From: Hallella seregens ATCC 51272
GTDB lineage: Bacteria; Bacteroidota; Bacteroidia; Bacteroidales; Bacteroidaceae
Assembly: GCF_000518545.1 (NCBI RefSeq)
Contig: NZ_JADU01000008.1
Span: forward strand, 1-64,000
Length of the DNA stretch: 64,000 bases
Reading direction: 5' to 3'
Both the position numbers and the translations under genes were made by a program. The notes beneath the pieces were generated by a model that saw nothing but the letters and a program-made list of their open reading frames with translations, ran no database searches and had not been told where the DNA came from. Positions 53,006-61,422 of this stretch are shown one piece after another (the stretch's first letter is position 1; every line of letters starts with the position of its first letter).

Positions 53006-56000
53006 ACGGCAGAAGAAGCCGAGCGTGCAATGTAGGTGCCGGGGGCAAGACCGAGGGCGAGGAGACGGCGGCGCAGGTCGGCGGGACGGGCGGTCACGCG
53101 GCCCACATGGGCTCCACCCACGGCGTAGACCTCGAAAGCAGCCTCGACATCGGCCGAAAGACGGCCCAAACCCGTGGTCGCCGCGACGATGCGCAGGTAG
53201 CCCGTGGTGCTCTTGTCGGTGAGCGACGTGCGCTCCCAGGCCATGCCGGCGGGCAGTTCGGGCAGCGTCACCGACGTGGGGGCCTGCATCACGCGCTGGC
53301 AAGTCCAGAGGCAGATGCTGTCGCCCACAGCGGGCGTGTAGCCGTCGGCAAGTGTCACGCGGACGTTGCCCAGGTAGAGGAAGTTGCCGCACTCGATGCG
53401 CGAACCCACGACGGTCGTGCCGCTCTTGCTGCTCACCACGAAGTTGGCCGTGGCCGTGGGGGCCATCTTGAACATGGCCGACGTGCGGAACACGCCGCCC
53501 AAGTTGTCGTTGGCATACTTCACGGGGGAGAAACGGCTCGCGCCGTTGAGCGTCACGGCACTCACCAGACCCGTGCCCTTGACCTCGGCCTCGCCGTTCA
53601 CCGTGAGCGTGGAGCCGATGATAGGGGTGGCTGTGCCGGAGGTGAACGAAAGCATGCCCTCGTCAACCTGCAGCTGTCCCTGCACCTTGTTGGCAAAAGA
53701 GAGGTTCATACGGCCCGCGCCGCGCTTCACCACCTTGCTGGTGGAGACCACGCCGAAGTTGAAATCGTTGCCCAAAACGCCCACGATCCATGCGCCGCTG
53801 CCGGCCAAGGTGCCCGCGCCGGTGACGCTGCCAAGAGGGAAATCGTGGCCGTTGTTGCTCACGGTAACGCCCGACGGCACGTTGAGCGTGGCCCGGGGAA
53901 GGCCGTGGCTGTTGGTGAAGTCGAAGGTTTCGTTGGTGTAGAGGTGCTTCGTCGTGCGGTTTTCGAGGCGCGGCACCACCGTGCCCTCGAAGTCGCTCCA
54001 GTCGCCGCTGAACGTGCAACGCACCCAAGCGTCGTACACATTGAACGTGCCGCGGCCGGTGAGGCGGCCCGTGTAGTTGCAGCGCGGGTCGGCATGGAAC
54101 GTGCCGGTGCAGCCCTCGGGCACGACGAAGTTCACGGGATTGACCGACGAACTGTTCTCTGTGGCGGGGTCGTAGAGCGTGCCCTGGCCGAACTCCACGG
54201 TGGCAGGGAGCTGTGGTTGGTTGTAGAGCTCCACGTCGTTCACCGTGCCGCGGGCAATGACGAGGCGGTCGATGGTGTTGACCGTGCCGAGCGTGAGCGT
54301 GCCGTCGCCCGTCTTGGTCACAGTGTTGCCCGCCCCGGCAAGGCCTCGGTTCAGGGTGAGGGCCGTGCCGCCGGGCGTCTCGAACGTGGCGCCGCCGCTG
54401 CCGATGAAGAACGGCTGGTCAGTGATGATGGTGCGGGCCACGCCGAATGTGGCTCCGCCCGAGAGCGTGATGCGGCTCGCGGCCGTGCCCAGCGCGCCGT
54501 AGGCCACGCCCGTGAGATTGCCCAGACTGTTCACCACGAGCCGTCCGCCGCTCACCTCGGTAGAGGCCATGCGGTTGAGCGAGGCCACGGTGAGCGTGCC
54601 GGCGCCCGTCTTGCGGAGCGTGGCGGGGCTCACGATGCTGTCGCCCGAGAGGGTGTAGGCCTTGGTATCGTTGGTGAAAAGCAGCGAGGCGGGGCGCACC
54701 GCACCCTTCACTTCTACCTGCGTGGAGGCGGCCCGGTCGTCGAAAGTCACGTCGTCGCCCGGCGCGGAATAGTCTTTTTTGTCGCCGTTGAGGAAGTTTT
54801 CACTCACGCCGAAGTCCCAGATATGGGAGCCGTCGGTACCGTTCCAGCGCACGGCGGCGGCACTGCGCAGCGTCTCAACGTGCAGCGAGAGGCGGCCGTC
54901 GGCCAGCACGAGACGGGTGCGGCGGTCGCCGAGGCCCTCGAGCAGGATGTCGGCCAGGCGGCCGCGCAGCGAGTCGACACGGCCCAAGGTGTAGTCGCCG
55001 TCGGGCAGCTCGCCCTGGATGCGGAACTCAAACACGGGCGCCTTGTACTTGGGCCCGTACTCTCCCCAGTCTTTGGTCTGGAGCACGAGGGTGTCGGCAT
55101 TGAGCGTGTCGGGGCGGGCATTGACGATGTCGAACACCACACGGGCGCCGATGCCGAGGTCGAGGCGGCTGGCCGAGAGGCTGCCCACGCCGTCGTCGCC
55201 GGGCAGCAGGGTAGCGTTGTAGTCTGCACGCAGCCCGCCGAGGAAGTGGCCGCCGCGCGAAACAAGGCGCGTGTGGCGGTTGAGCCACACGGGACTCTTG
55301 GCCATGGTGCCGTCGAACCGGAGCGTACCGTTCCAAATGTCGGTGGGGCCGCTGTGGTTTTCGGTGACGTTGGGCAGCACAAGCACGCCCTCGCCCTGCT
55401 TCACCAGCCGCGTGGCACCGCCGAAAGCCCCGCCCGTGAGAGTGTGGGTGCAGGTGGTAACCATGCGCTCGGGGGTCTTGCTGCGGGCGTTTTCGCCTCC
55501 CGTGCCGGCCACGATGGCGGGCGCATTGTCGGTAACGATCCAAGGAGAAGCCCCGTCGGCCACACCGACGGTCATGTCCGATTGGTCGCAAAGCAGCAGA
55601 TGGGCCTTGCCGCTGCGGAGTGTTGAGCCGTCGGCCACCACGCTGCGGCCGGTGAGTGTCACGGGCGGCGGGGCCACGGTGATGCCTTCAAGCTCGCCCA
55701 GGAAGAAGCTGGGATGGGGCGGTTGGTTGTAGCCCACGCACTGCCAAGCCATGGCATTGCGGTACTCGTGGTCGTGCCAGAGGGTGTAAATGGCGTGTTC
55801 CGTGGGGTAGTTGGTGGTGTAGAGCTGCAGCTCGCTCGGGCCGTTGCGCACGATAAATTCCTCTCGCCAGTCGCCCAGAATGTCGCCAAGGGCGCAGGGA
55901 TTGTTCTTCGACGAGTTGTTGAGCTGGCCTCCCGAGGTGAAGATGCGGCCGTTGCCCCACTTCGTGATCGAGGCGGCACGCTCCACGCCGGGGCTGTCGA

Positions 56001-57546
56001 ATATCTCGTCGAGCAGGTCGCCGTCCCAGTAGATGCGGCAGTTCAGGTCGTCCCACTTCATCTTACTGTTGGCGTCGACGGGCAGAATCTTGTCGGACGA
56101 GAGGCCGATGATGCCCGAAGAGACGGAACGGCCTTGGCCGCCGGGGTAGTCGTTGGTGAAGTTTCCGGCCAGGGCGCGGCCGTCGTCGCCGCCGTCGGCC
56201 TTGCGGTAATACAGCTGGCCGGTGGTGGCGTTCCAGTAGCTGTTGCCCTCGCTGCCCTCCTGACAGGTGAACTGCTCGAGACCCCAGCGGTACGGATCGA
56301 GGTCGCCGCAGTGCTGTGCATCGCCATGTCCGAGGCCGGTGGTGGCCAGTCCACGGCCGTTGTCGTCGATAATCATCGAGCCAAAGACTATCTCATCGCG
56401 GCCGTCCATATCGACGTCGGCTATCTGGAAGTTGTGGAAACCGTTGCCAAACCACGGGCTCGACGCGTCGTAGGTGTTCCAACGCCACCGCTGCGAGAGC
56501 TTGTGGGTGACGGGATCCACGTCGAGCGCGCACATCTTGTGGCGCGTGTAGCAGCCGCGGCCCAGGAAGATGCTGGCCCGACGGCCGTCCAGGCAGGGTG
56601 CGCCGAAGTAGTGCTTGCAGGCGCGGTGGCCGGTGTCGTTGGAGCCCCACACGGCCGCATAGTCCGTCTCGCCCTGCTCGAAGCGGGGCAGCGGATAGGC
56701 CGGCGGCGTGTAGGCGCCGCTGTTGCCGTCGTAGCCGTAGGGCACGCCCGTGGCGCCGTCAAGGTAGAGCAGGTACTCCTTGCCGGCGCGGGTGTACTCG
56801 ACGCGGGTGTCGGCCGTCCCGCCATTGTCGTAGTTCATGTCGCCGATGTTGATGGTGTGGCCGTCGGCGGTGTGGATAATCATGTTGTCGGCACCGCGCA
56901 TCAGGGCCTCGGCACGGCCGTCGCCGTCCCAGTCGTAGCCTATCATGTCCCACTGCTCGTCGGGCCCCGACATGAGGTTGGGCCCCAGGTCGATCCACCA
57001 CAGGCGCTTGCCCTGCAGGGTGTAGACCTCGTAACGGTTGAAGTCGGTGCGGTTGCTGGTCTTGAGCAAGTTGCCGCTGTCGTTGCGTCGCTTGAGCATC
57101 AGCTCGGGCACACCGTCGCCATCGACATCGGCCAGCGAGATGTCGTTGAGCGAATAGCCGGCCGTAACGTCCTTGCCCGCGCGGTTGAGGGCGGGCTCTA
57201 CGGGGATGGAGAGATACTGTCGGGCCCATGCCTTGACGGGCGCGCAGCGTTCGTGCAGCTCGCCGTTGACCACGGCCTCGACCTGATAGCTGCTCGAAGA
57301 GTTGCCGCCGGCATCCTGAAAGTTGGAGACGGAGAGGCCGGAGGCGATGCGGGCGCCGTCGCGATAGAGGTTGTACTGCGTGTCGTAGTACTCCTCGCCC
57401 AGCTTGCGCCAGCTCACCAGATTGCCCGACGAGCGGCCGGGCACGGCCACGAGGCCACGGTCGAGGCGGTCCATCGTGCGCTGGGCGTGCAGGGGAAGAG
57501 CCATGCCGAGGGCCAGCAGGGTGGAGAAAAGGATTCGCTTGTTCAT
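52984..57546 (-). CDS. Rhamnogalacturonan lyase (PL11) with autotransporter-type repeats and a sorting-like C-terminus
   Basis: 1520 residues from MNKRILFSTLLALGMALPLH (signal peptide). About 22-615 are a PL11 catalytic domain: RTMDRLDRGLVAVPGRSSGN, LVSWRKLGEEYYDTQYNLYR, several calcium-binding loops (DVDGDGVPEL, DWDGDGRAEA, DVDMDGRDEI) and WHDHEYRNAMAWQCVGYNQP. Known PL11 enzymes are about 600 residues, so the remaining ~900 are extra. That part is a beta-rich region with autotransporter-associated strand repeats (GEGVLVLPNVTENHSGPTDI, KTGAGTLTVAS, KTGDGTLTLGT, KRGAGRMNLS). The last ~75 residues (FEVYAVGGAHVGRV, LGLAPGTYIAR) look like a type IX secretion type-A sorting domain. Cleaves the rhamnogalacturonan I backbone, probably at the cell surface. 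Confidence 0.9.
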   Translation of the reverse strand: MNKRILFSTLLALGMALPLHAQRTMDRLDRGLVAVPGRSSGNLVSWRKLGEEYYDTQYNLYRDGARIASGLSVSNFQDAGGNSSSSYQVEAVVNGELHERCAPVKAWARQYLSIPVEPALNRAGKDVTAGYSLNDISLADVDGDGVPELMLKRRNDSGNLLKTSNRTDFNRYEVYTLQGKRLWWIDLGPNLMSGPDEQWDMIGYDWDGDGRAEALMRGADNMIIHTADGHTINIGDMNYDNGGTADTRVEYTRAGKEYLLYLDGATGVPYGYDGNSGAYTPPAYPLPRFEQGETDYAAVWGSNDTGHRACKHYFGAPCLDGRRASIFLGRGCYTRHKMCALDVDPVTHKLSQRWRWNTYDASSPWFGNGFHNFQIADVDMDGRDEIVFGSMIIDDNGRGLATTGLGHGDAQHCGDLDPYRWGLEQFTCQEGSEGNSYWNATTGQLYYRKADGGDDGRALAGNFTNDYPGGQGRSVSSGIIGLSSDKILPVDANSKMKWDDLNCRIYWDGDLLDEIFDSPGVERAASITKWGNGRIFTSGGQLNNSSKNNPCALGDILGDWREEFIVRNGPSELQLYTTNYPTEHAIYTLWHDHEYRNAMAWQCVGYNQPPHPSFFLGELEGITVAPPPVTLTGRSVVADGSTLRSGKAHLLLCDQSDMTVGVADGASPWIVTDNAPAIVAGTGGENARSKTPERMVTTCTHTLTGGAFGGATRLVKQGEGVLVLPNVTENHSGPTDIWNGTLRFDGTMAKSPVWLNRHTRLVSRGGHFLGGLRADYNATLLPGDDGVGSLSASRLDLGIGARVVFDIVNARPDTLNADTLVLQTKDWGEYGPKYKAPVFEFRIQGELPDGDYTLGRVDSLRGRLADILLEGLGDRRTRLVLADGRLSLHVETLRSAAAVRWNGTDGSHIWDFGVSENFLNGDKKDYSAPGDDVTFDDRAASTQVEVKGAVRPASLLFTNDTKAYTLSGDSIVSPATLRKTGAGTLTVASLNRMASTEVSGGRLVVNSLGNLTGVAYGALGTAASRITLSGGATFGVARTIITDQPFFIGSGGATFETPGGTALTLNRGLAGAGNTVTKTGDGTLTLGTVNTIDRLVIARGTVNDVELYNQPQLPATVEFGQGTLYDPATENSSSVNPVNFVVPEGCTGTFHADPRCNYTGRLTGRGTFNVYDAWVRCTFSGDWSDFEGTVVPRLENRTTKHLYTNETFDFTNSHGLPRATLNVPSGVTVSNNGHDFPLGSVTGAGTLAGSGAWIVGVLGNDFNFGVVSTSKVVKRGAGRMNLSFANKVQGQLQVDEGMLSFTSGTATPIIGSTLTVNGEAEVKGTGLVSAVTLNGASRFSPVKYANDNLGGVFRTSAMFKMAPTATANFVVSSKSGTTVVGSRIECGNFLYLGNVRVTLADGYTPAVGDSICLWTCQRVMQAPTSVTLPELPAGMAWERTSLTDKSTTGYLRIVAATTGLGRLSADVEAAFEVYAVGGAHVGRVTARPADLRRRLLALGLAPGTYIARSASSAVKVVLAP

Positions 57547-57680
57547 GGGTTTGTTGTTGGTTTTTAGTTGTTTTTTGGGGTTGCAGGGATGTGTCCCGTG
57601 CGGGGCGGCCGCCGTTTCAGGGGTTTGCGGACGCGCGGACACGTGTGCCCGCGAGGGCCGCGGGCGGCAGATTCCGGCTG

Positions 57681-57688
57681 CAAAATTA
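57681..57688 (-). promoter_or_regulatory. -7 element for the PL11 gene
   Basis: TAATTTTG on the - strand fits TAnnTTTG and lies after the upstream gene's terminator. It would give a leader of about 125 bases. No -33 TTTG at the usual spacing. Confidence 0.45.
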
Positions 57689-57764
57689 GTGAATCGTGGA
57701 GAGAGACGGGCACGGCAGCAACCGTTTTTCGGCAGAATGGCCAAAAAACACGGGTTAAAAACAA

Positions 57765-57792
57765 AAAAGCCGGGCGTTCAGACCCGGCTTTT
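57765..57792 (-). terminator. Intrinsic terminator after the two-domain esterase gene
   Basis: AAAAGCCGGG (57765-57774) pairs with CCCGGCTTTT (57783-57792). On the - strand the stem is followed by TTGTTTTTAA. It separates the esterase transcript from the PL11 gene. Confidence 0.85.
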
Positions 57793-57841
57793 AGAGACCG
57801 TGCCCCGGCTGCCAACACCGGGCGGCGGGGACACGGGGAGC

Positions 57842-59239
57842 TCACGGTTTGAGATACGGGGCGATGATGCGGGCCATCTGTTCGGCCCCCTCCGCAGTGG
57901 GATGTACGCCGTCGCGCTGCATCTGCCGGCCGTCGGCCAGGCTGAAAGCCGCGTGCAAGTCGATGAGGGTGAGGCGGTTTTTGCGCGCCACCTTCCGAAT
58001 GACGGGGATAACGCCGGCCGTGATGATGCTGTCGTTGATGTCGCGACCGGTGAGCCGCGTGGTGGGCACGGGCGTGCACAGGTAGATGGCGGGCCGGGTG
58101 GGCAGGGCTTTGAGCGAGTCGACCAGCTGCTGCAGGTCGCGCTCCAGGTCGGCCCTGTACTGCCAGTTGTGGGCTTTGGAGTCGTTGGTGCCCAGCTTGA
58201 CGATGACGGTCTGGGGCTGGAAGTCGAGAGCGTCGCGCCAGGCCGGCTCCTGCATGTAGGGGTGGTCGCCCTTATTTAATAAGGTGCGGGCCGAGACTCC
58301 GAAGTTTTTCACGAGCCAGTCGGGGCCGAGCAGCTGCTGCAACCGGGCGGGGTAGGCCTGCGACTCGGCCATGGCGAGGCCGGCGCCGTCGGTGATGGAG
58401 TTGCCGATGCAGGCCACGCGGCGGGCTCCGGGACGGGGCGAGGGCAGCGCGGCAAGCCACTGGGTGAGGTCGGCGAGCATCTGGTCGTGGAAAGCGTAGC
58501 TGGGCCTGAAGCCGAAGCCGTGGCCTCCCGAGGGATAGATGTAGAGGGCGCAGTCCTTGCCCAGACTGCGCATGGCCGAATAATAGGCCACGCCATTGGG
58601 CACGGGGGGCACCGCCGCGTCGTCGTTGGCCAGCAGGATGACGGTGGGCGGAGTGAGGTGACGGCGCAGCTGCGTCTCGTTGCTCCAGGCCCGTGTCAGT
58701 GCAGGGTCGTCCTGTCCGTCGCCCAGAAAGTTGGCCTTGGAGCCGCCGTGGCAGCCCTGCCCCATGGTGATGACGGGATAAAAGAGGATGGCAAAGTCGG
58801 GACGCGAGGCCCAGGGGGCATGGGTGCTCACCGAGGAGGCCAGATGGCCGCCGGCCGAGAAGCCCATGATGCCCACGTCGTGGGGGTTGACGCCCCACGT
58901 GGCGGCCGAGTCGCGAACGGTGCGCATGGCGCGGTAGGCATCGGTCAGGGGGATGGTGCGGTCGCCGTGGGGCATGCGATACTTCAGCACGAAGTAGGCG
59001 ATGCCCTGCCGGTTGAAGTAGGCCGCCCAGTCGTGGCCCTCGTGGTCAAGGGCCAAATGGGCGTAGCCGCCGCCGGGACAATCGACGATGGCGCGGCCCG
59101 TGGGTCGCGCGGGCAGGTAGGCCGTGAGCTCGGACTGGCCGTCGGCCGAGTTGGGGAGCACAAACTTGCGGGCCGTCTGCGCCGCAGACTGAATGGAAAC
59201 GGCGAGCGATGCCGCCAGGACAAGAATGAAATGTTTCAT
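57842..59239 (-). CDS. Two-domain esterase: alpha/beta hydrolase plus SGNH (GDSL) hydrolase
   Basis: 465 residues from MKHFILVLAASLAVSIQSAA (signal peptide); the longer open frame upstream is not family sequence. Domain 1 (about 25-265) is a BD-FAE/acetylxylan-esterase-like alpha/beta hydrolase with Ser128 in GFSAGGHLAS, an Asp in LLANDDAAVPP and His240 in PSGGHGFGF. Domain 2 (about 273-465) is an SGNH hydrolase with GNSITDG (Ser281), KNFGVSARTLL, GTND (Asn352) and DGVHPTAEGA (Asp443, His446). Both triads look complete. Next to a PL11 gene, removal of acetyl groups from pectin is the likely role, on two different positions or linkages. Confidence 0.92.
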   Translation of the reverse strand: MKHFILVLAASLAVSIQSAAQTARKFVLPNSADGQSELTAYLPARPTGRAIVDCPGGGYAHLALDHEGHDWAAYFNRQGIAYFVLKYRMPHGDRTIPLTDAYRAMRTVRDSAATWGVNPHDVGIMGFSAGGHLASSVSTHAPWASRPDFAILFYPVITMGQGCHGGSKANFLGDGQDDPALTRAWSNETQLRRHLTPPTVILLANDDAAVPPVPNGVAYYSAMRSLGKDCALYIYPSGGHGFGFRPSYAFHDQMLADLTQWLAALPSPRPGARRVACIGNSITDGAGLAMAESQAYPARLQQLLGPDWLVKNFGVSARTLLNKGDHPYMQEPAWRDALDFQPQTVIVKLGTNDSKAHNWQYRADLERDLQQLVDSLKALPTRPAIYLCTPVPTTRLTGRDINDSIITAGVIPVIRKVARKNRLTLIDLHAAFSLADGRQMQRDGVHPTAEGAEQMARIIAPYLKP

Positions 59240-59297
59240 AAAAGAGTTGTTGTAGTTGTTGAATTTACGGGGATGAGTGGCGGCGGGGCAAGAGCCG

Positions 59298-60797
59298 TCA
59301 GCGGGCCTCGCGGCCGTCGGGGGCGGGCACGGGCCGGGCGTTGCCCACGCAGCTGTTGGGCATCTGGATGTGGAGCAGCTCGCAGATGGTGGGCGCAATG
59401 TCGACAATGGCCGTGGGTTCGGCCGTTTCGCCGTGGCCCACATGCCAGCCATAGACCACGAAGGGGATGTGGGCGTCGTATGGATTCCACTGTCCGTGCG
59501 TGGTGCCGGGGTAATCGGGCTTGCTGCTTACGTTCTCCCAGTCGGCGCGGGGCACGTAGAAAATGTCGCCGCTGCGCTTTTTGTTGTAGCCGTTGACGAT
59601 GCGCTCGCGGATGGGCTGCGGCACCGACGTGGTGAGGGCGCGGTCGTAATCCACGGCGTAGAGTATGTCGTCGCGCCGCTCCAACTCGCGGATAAGGGCT
59701 TGTTTTACGGCGTCAACGCGCTGCGATTGGCGGGCAATCGCGTCGCGATTAAGGTAGATTCGCCCCGCGTCTTCGCCTTGAACGACGGGCGTTGACAGCC
59801 CCAACTGCTGGCAGACGGCCCGATCCACACTGTCCATCCACGTCCACGTCTCCAGCCCGCCCGCCGGAATGCGGTGGCGGCGCAGGAGGTTATGGTTGTG
59901 GGCCGCGCCGTGGTCGGCCGTGAGAAAGAGCAGGTAGTTGCCGCGGCCGACGCGCTCGTCGAGCACGTTCAGGAAGCGGGCCAGCTGCCGGTCGAGCTCC
60001 ATGTAGGCGTCGTGGTTCTGCTGTCCGCGCGTGCCAAACGTGTGGCCGATGGCGTCGGTCGACGAAATGCTCACGGCCAGCAGGTCGGTAACGGAGTCCT
60101 GGCCCAGCTGTTCGTGCTCCAATGCGGCCTCGGCCATCTGGAAAGTCTTGGTGACGCCCTCCACCGAAGTTTTCACATCGGTGCCGGGCTTGGCCCCGAG
60201 GCGTCGGTTCTGCTGCTGCACCCAGCGGGGAAGCTCCTGCATATAATAGGTGGACGAGACGAAATGGCCGGCCGAAGTGTCCCACCAGTAGGCGGCGTCG
60301 GCGGCATGCCCGGCGGGCAGGATGGCGGCGCGGTCCTTCAGCGCCACGCCGATGACCTTGGCCCGAAAGTCAGTTGCCGTCTTGAGCACGTCGCCGAGGC
60401 CCGACGCCAGCAGGTTGCGCGGCGACATCTGGCCCTCGCGGCTCTTCGAGCCCACGCTCTGCACGGTGGTGTCCGAGCAGCAGTAGGTCTTGCGGCCGTC
60501 GATGTAAAAGTTGTTGCCGGCGATGCCGTGCAGGGCCGGCACACTGCCCGTGTAGACGCTGGCATGGCCGATAGCCGTCACCGTGGGCACATAATTAATC
60601 ATCGTGTTCTCGAAGCTGAAGCCCCCGTCCATGAGGCGGCGCAGACCGTCGGGGCCGTACTGGTCGTGATAATAATAGAGGTAGTCCCAGCGCATCTGGT
60701 CGACCACGAGCCCCACGACGAGTCGCGGACGCTGCACCTCGGCCCGGCCGGGCAGTGCCAGCAGGGCGGCGGCAAGGAGCACAAGCAGTTTTTTCAT
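59298..60797 (-). CDS. PafA-type alkaline phosphatase family protein
   Basis: 499 residues with a signal peptide (LLVLLAAALLALPGRAE). Metal-site and nucleophile motifs of the PafA/NPP group are VVGLVVDQMRWDYLYYY, VPTVTAIGHASVYTGSVP (Thr nucleophile), GIAGNNFYIDG, SISSTDAIGHTFGTR, LFLTADHGAAHN and THGQWNPYDAHIPFVVYGWH. Periplasmic phosphomonoesterase is the known function of PafA. A consensus promoter lies directly upstream. The segment at 59701-59766 contains DNA on the 22-bp lattice without breaking the frame. Confidence 0.93.
   Translation of the reverse strand: MKKLLVLLAAALLALPGRAEVQRPRLVVGLVVDQMRWDYLYYYHDQYGPDGLRRLMDGGFSFENTMINYVPTVTAIGHASVYTGSVPALHGIAGNNFYIDGRKTYCCSDTTVQSVGSKSREGQMSPRNLLASGLGDVLKTATDFRAKVIGVALKDRAAILPAGHAADAAYWWDTSAGHFVSSTYYMQELPRWVQQQNRRLGAKPGTDVKTSVEGVTKTFQMAEAALEHEQLGQDSVTDLLAVSISSTDAIGHTFGTRGQQNHDAYMELDRQLARFLNVLDERVGRGNYLLFLTADHGAAHNHNLLRRHRIPAGGLETWTWMDSVDRAVCQQLGLSTPVVQGEDAGRIYLNRDAIARQSQRVDAVKQALIRELERRDDILYAVDYDRALTTSVPQPIRERIVNGYNKKRSGDIFYVPRADWENVSSKPDYPGTTHGQWNPYDAHIPFVVYGWHVGHGETAEPTAIVDIAPTICELLHIQMPNSCVGNARPVPAPDGREAR
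59701..59766. repeat. Three 22-bp-spaced units inside the phosphatase gene
   Basis: TTACGGCGTCAACGC falls in the first unit (59701), and GCGATT begins at 59723 and 59745. The phase of TTACGGCGT relative to the GCGATT position is the same as in the array at 52661. It codes for NRDAIARQSQRVDAVKQ on the - strand. May be chance. Confidence 0.35.
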
Positions 60798-60826
60798 TCG
60801 GATTGCGGTTTAGACGTTTCTTGGCG

Positions 60827-60857
60827 CAAATTTACAAATTTCCCGTCGAACGGCAAA
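60827..60857 (-). promoter_or_regulatory. Consensus promoter for the phosphatase gene
   Basis: TTTG (60854-60857), 19-base spacer, TAAATTTG (60827-60834) on the - strand. The leader would be about 25 bases. It is arranged back to back with the + strand element at 60877. Confidence 0.7.
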
Positions 60858-60876
60858 CGATTCGGCCGAAAAGCCG

Positions 60877-60884
60877 TAACTTTG
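60877..60884 (+). promoter_or_regulatory. -7 element for the 52-residue small protein gene
   Basis: TAACTTTG (60877-60884) fits TAnnTTTG, followed by GCA. Leader of about 60 bases. The divergent arrangement supports both promoters being real. Confidence 0.55.
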
Positions 60885-60949
60885 CAACCGCAGCGCGCCC
60901 ACCCGCAAGCCGGCGGCGCGTTCTTGCACAGCCATTCACCCACAACCCC

Positions 60950-61108
60950 ATGTCCGCCATGCCCAAGGTCTTCACCCATTTTGCCGCCGACGAGGAGAGC
61001 CGGCGCGCCGAACTCATCCGCATCATCGAGCACAGCGTGGCCAAACTCTCGCTGGCCGAGCTCGAAGCCCTCTACTACGACCTCGTGTCGAAAGACTATA
61101 TCCGATAA
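60950..61108 (+). CDS. Small acidic/helical protein of 52 residues
   Basis: MSAMPKVFTHFAADEESRRA is followed by ELIRIIEHSVAKLSLAELEA and LYYDLVSKDYIR. It is mostly helical with an amphipathic LAELEALYYDLVSK end. Support for it being real: a TAnnTTTG promoter upstream, no overlap with another gene, and a regular composition. ATG 60959 is an alternative start. The stop codon lies inside the first unit of the repeat array that follows. Function unknown. Confidence 0.6.
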   Translation: MSAMPKVFTHFAADEESRRAELIRIIEHSVAKLSLAELEALYYDLVSKDYIR

Positions 61109-61253
61109 GGCAACCGCCCTATCCACCCCTGGCAAGGCCCATCATCCGATAAGGCAATTGCCCTATCCCCTCCTGGCAAGGCCCATCATCCGATAAGGCA
61201 ACCGCCCTATCCTCTCCTATCAAGGCCTATTATTTCCTATCAACTCCTATCGC
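61100..61253. repeat. 22-bp lattice array with alternating units (44-bp visible period)
   Basis: ATCCGATAAGGCAA begins at 61100, 61144 and 61188. The alternate units (CCTGGCAAGGCCCATC type) begin at 61122 and 61166, then diverge to CCTATCAAGGCCTATT at 61210. The first unit overlaps the stop codon of the small gene (61106-61108). The array grades into a 10-bp CCTAT array. Confidence 0.8.
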
Positions 61254-61330
61254 TTAGGGGCCGGCCTCTGTGCCGGCCCGCCCTATCAAGGCCTATCCTC
61301 TCCTATCGAGTCCTATCAAAGCCTATCGAG
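61206..61330. repeat. CCTATC array with exact 10-bp spacing
   Basis: CCTAT begins at 61206, 61216, 61226, 61236 and 61246, and CCTATC at 61282, 61292, 61302, 61312 and 61322. All spacings inside each block are 10. CCTCTC-type decayed units follow to about 61350. The open frames that cross this stretch are products of the repeat and not genes. Confidence 0.8.
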
Positions 61331-61374
61331 GGGCCCTCTCAAGGCCTCTCCCAGCCCCCCTCCTCCCCCAAGGA

Positions 61375-61414
61375 AAAGGCCCCGACCCTGCTGTGTGGCA
61401 GGGCCGGGGCCTTT
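61375..61414 (-). terminator. Strong hairpin terminator for the 37-residue gene
   Basis: A 17-bp stem (61375-61391 with 61398-61414, 6-base loop) contains one G-U pair when transcribed on the - strand and an A-C mismatch on the +. The sequence after it on the - strand is TTCC after a short T-run in the stem. It suits the - strand gene ending at 61423. Confidence 0.75.
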
Positions 61415-61422
61415 CGTTTCTC

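Noticed and set aside
53107..55626. 839-codon open frame on + opposite the PL11 gene
   Set aside because: Repetitive Ala/Gly/Arg/His composition without domains; the - strand carries the lyase and its repeats.
57568..57852. Small open frame on + between the PL11 and esterase genes
   Set aside because: It crosses a - strand terminator and a probable - strand promoter, and its composition follows the GC-rich leader rather than coding DNA.
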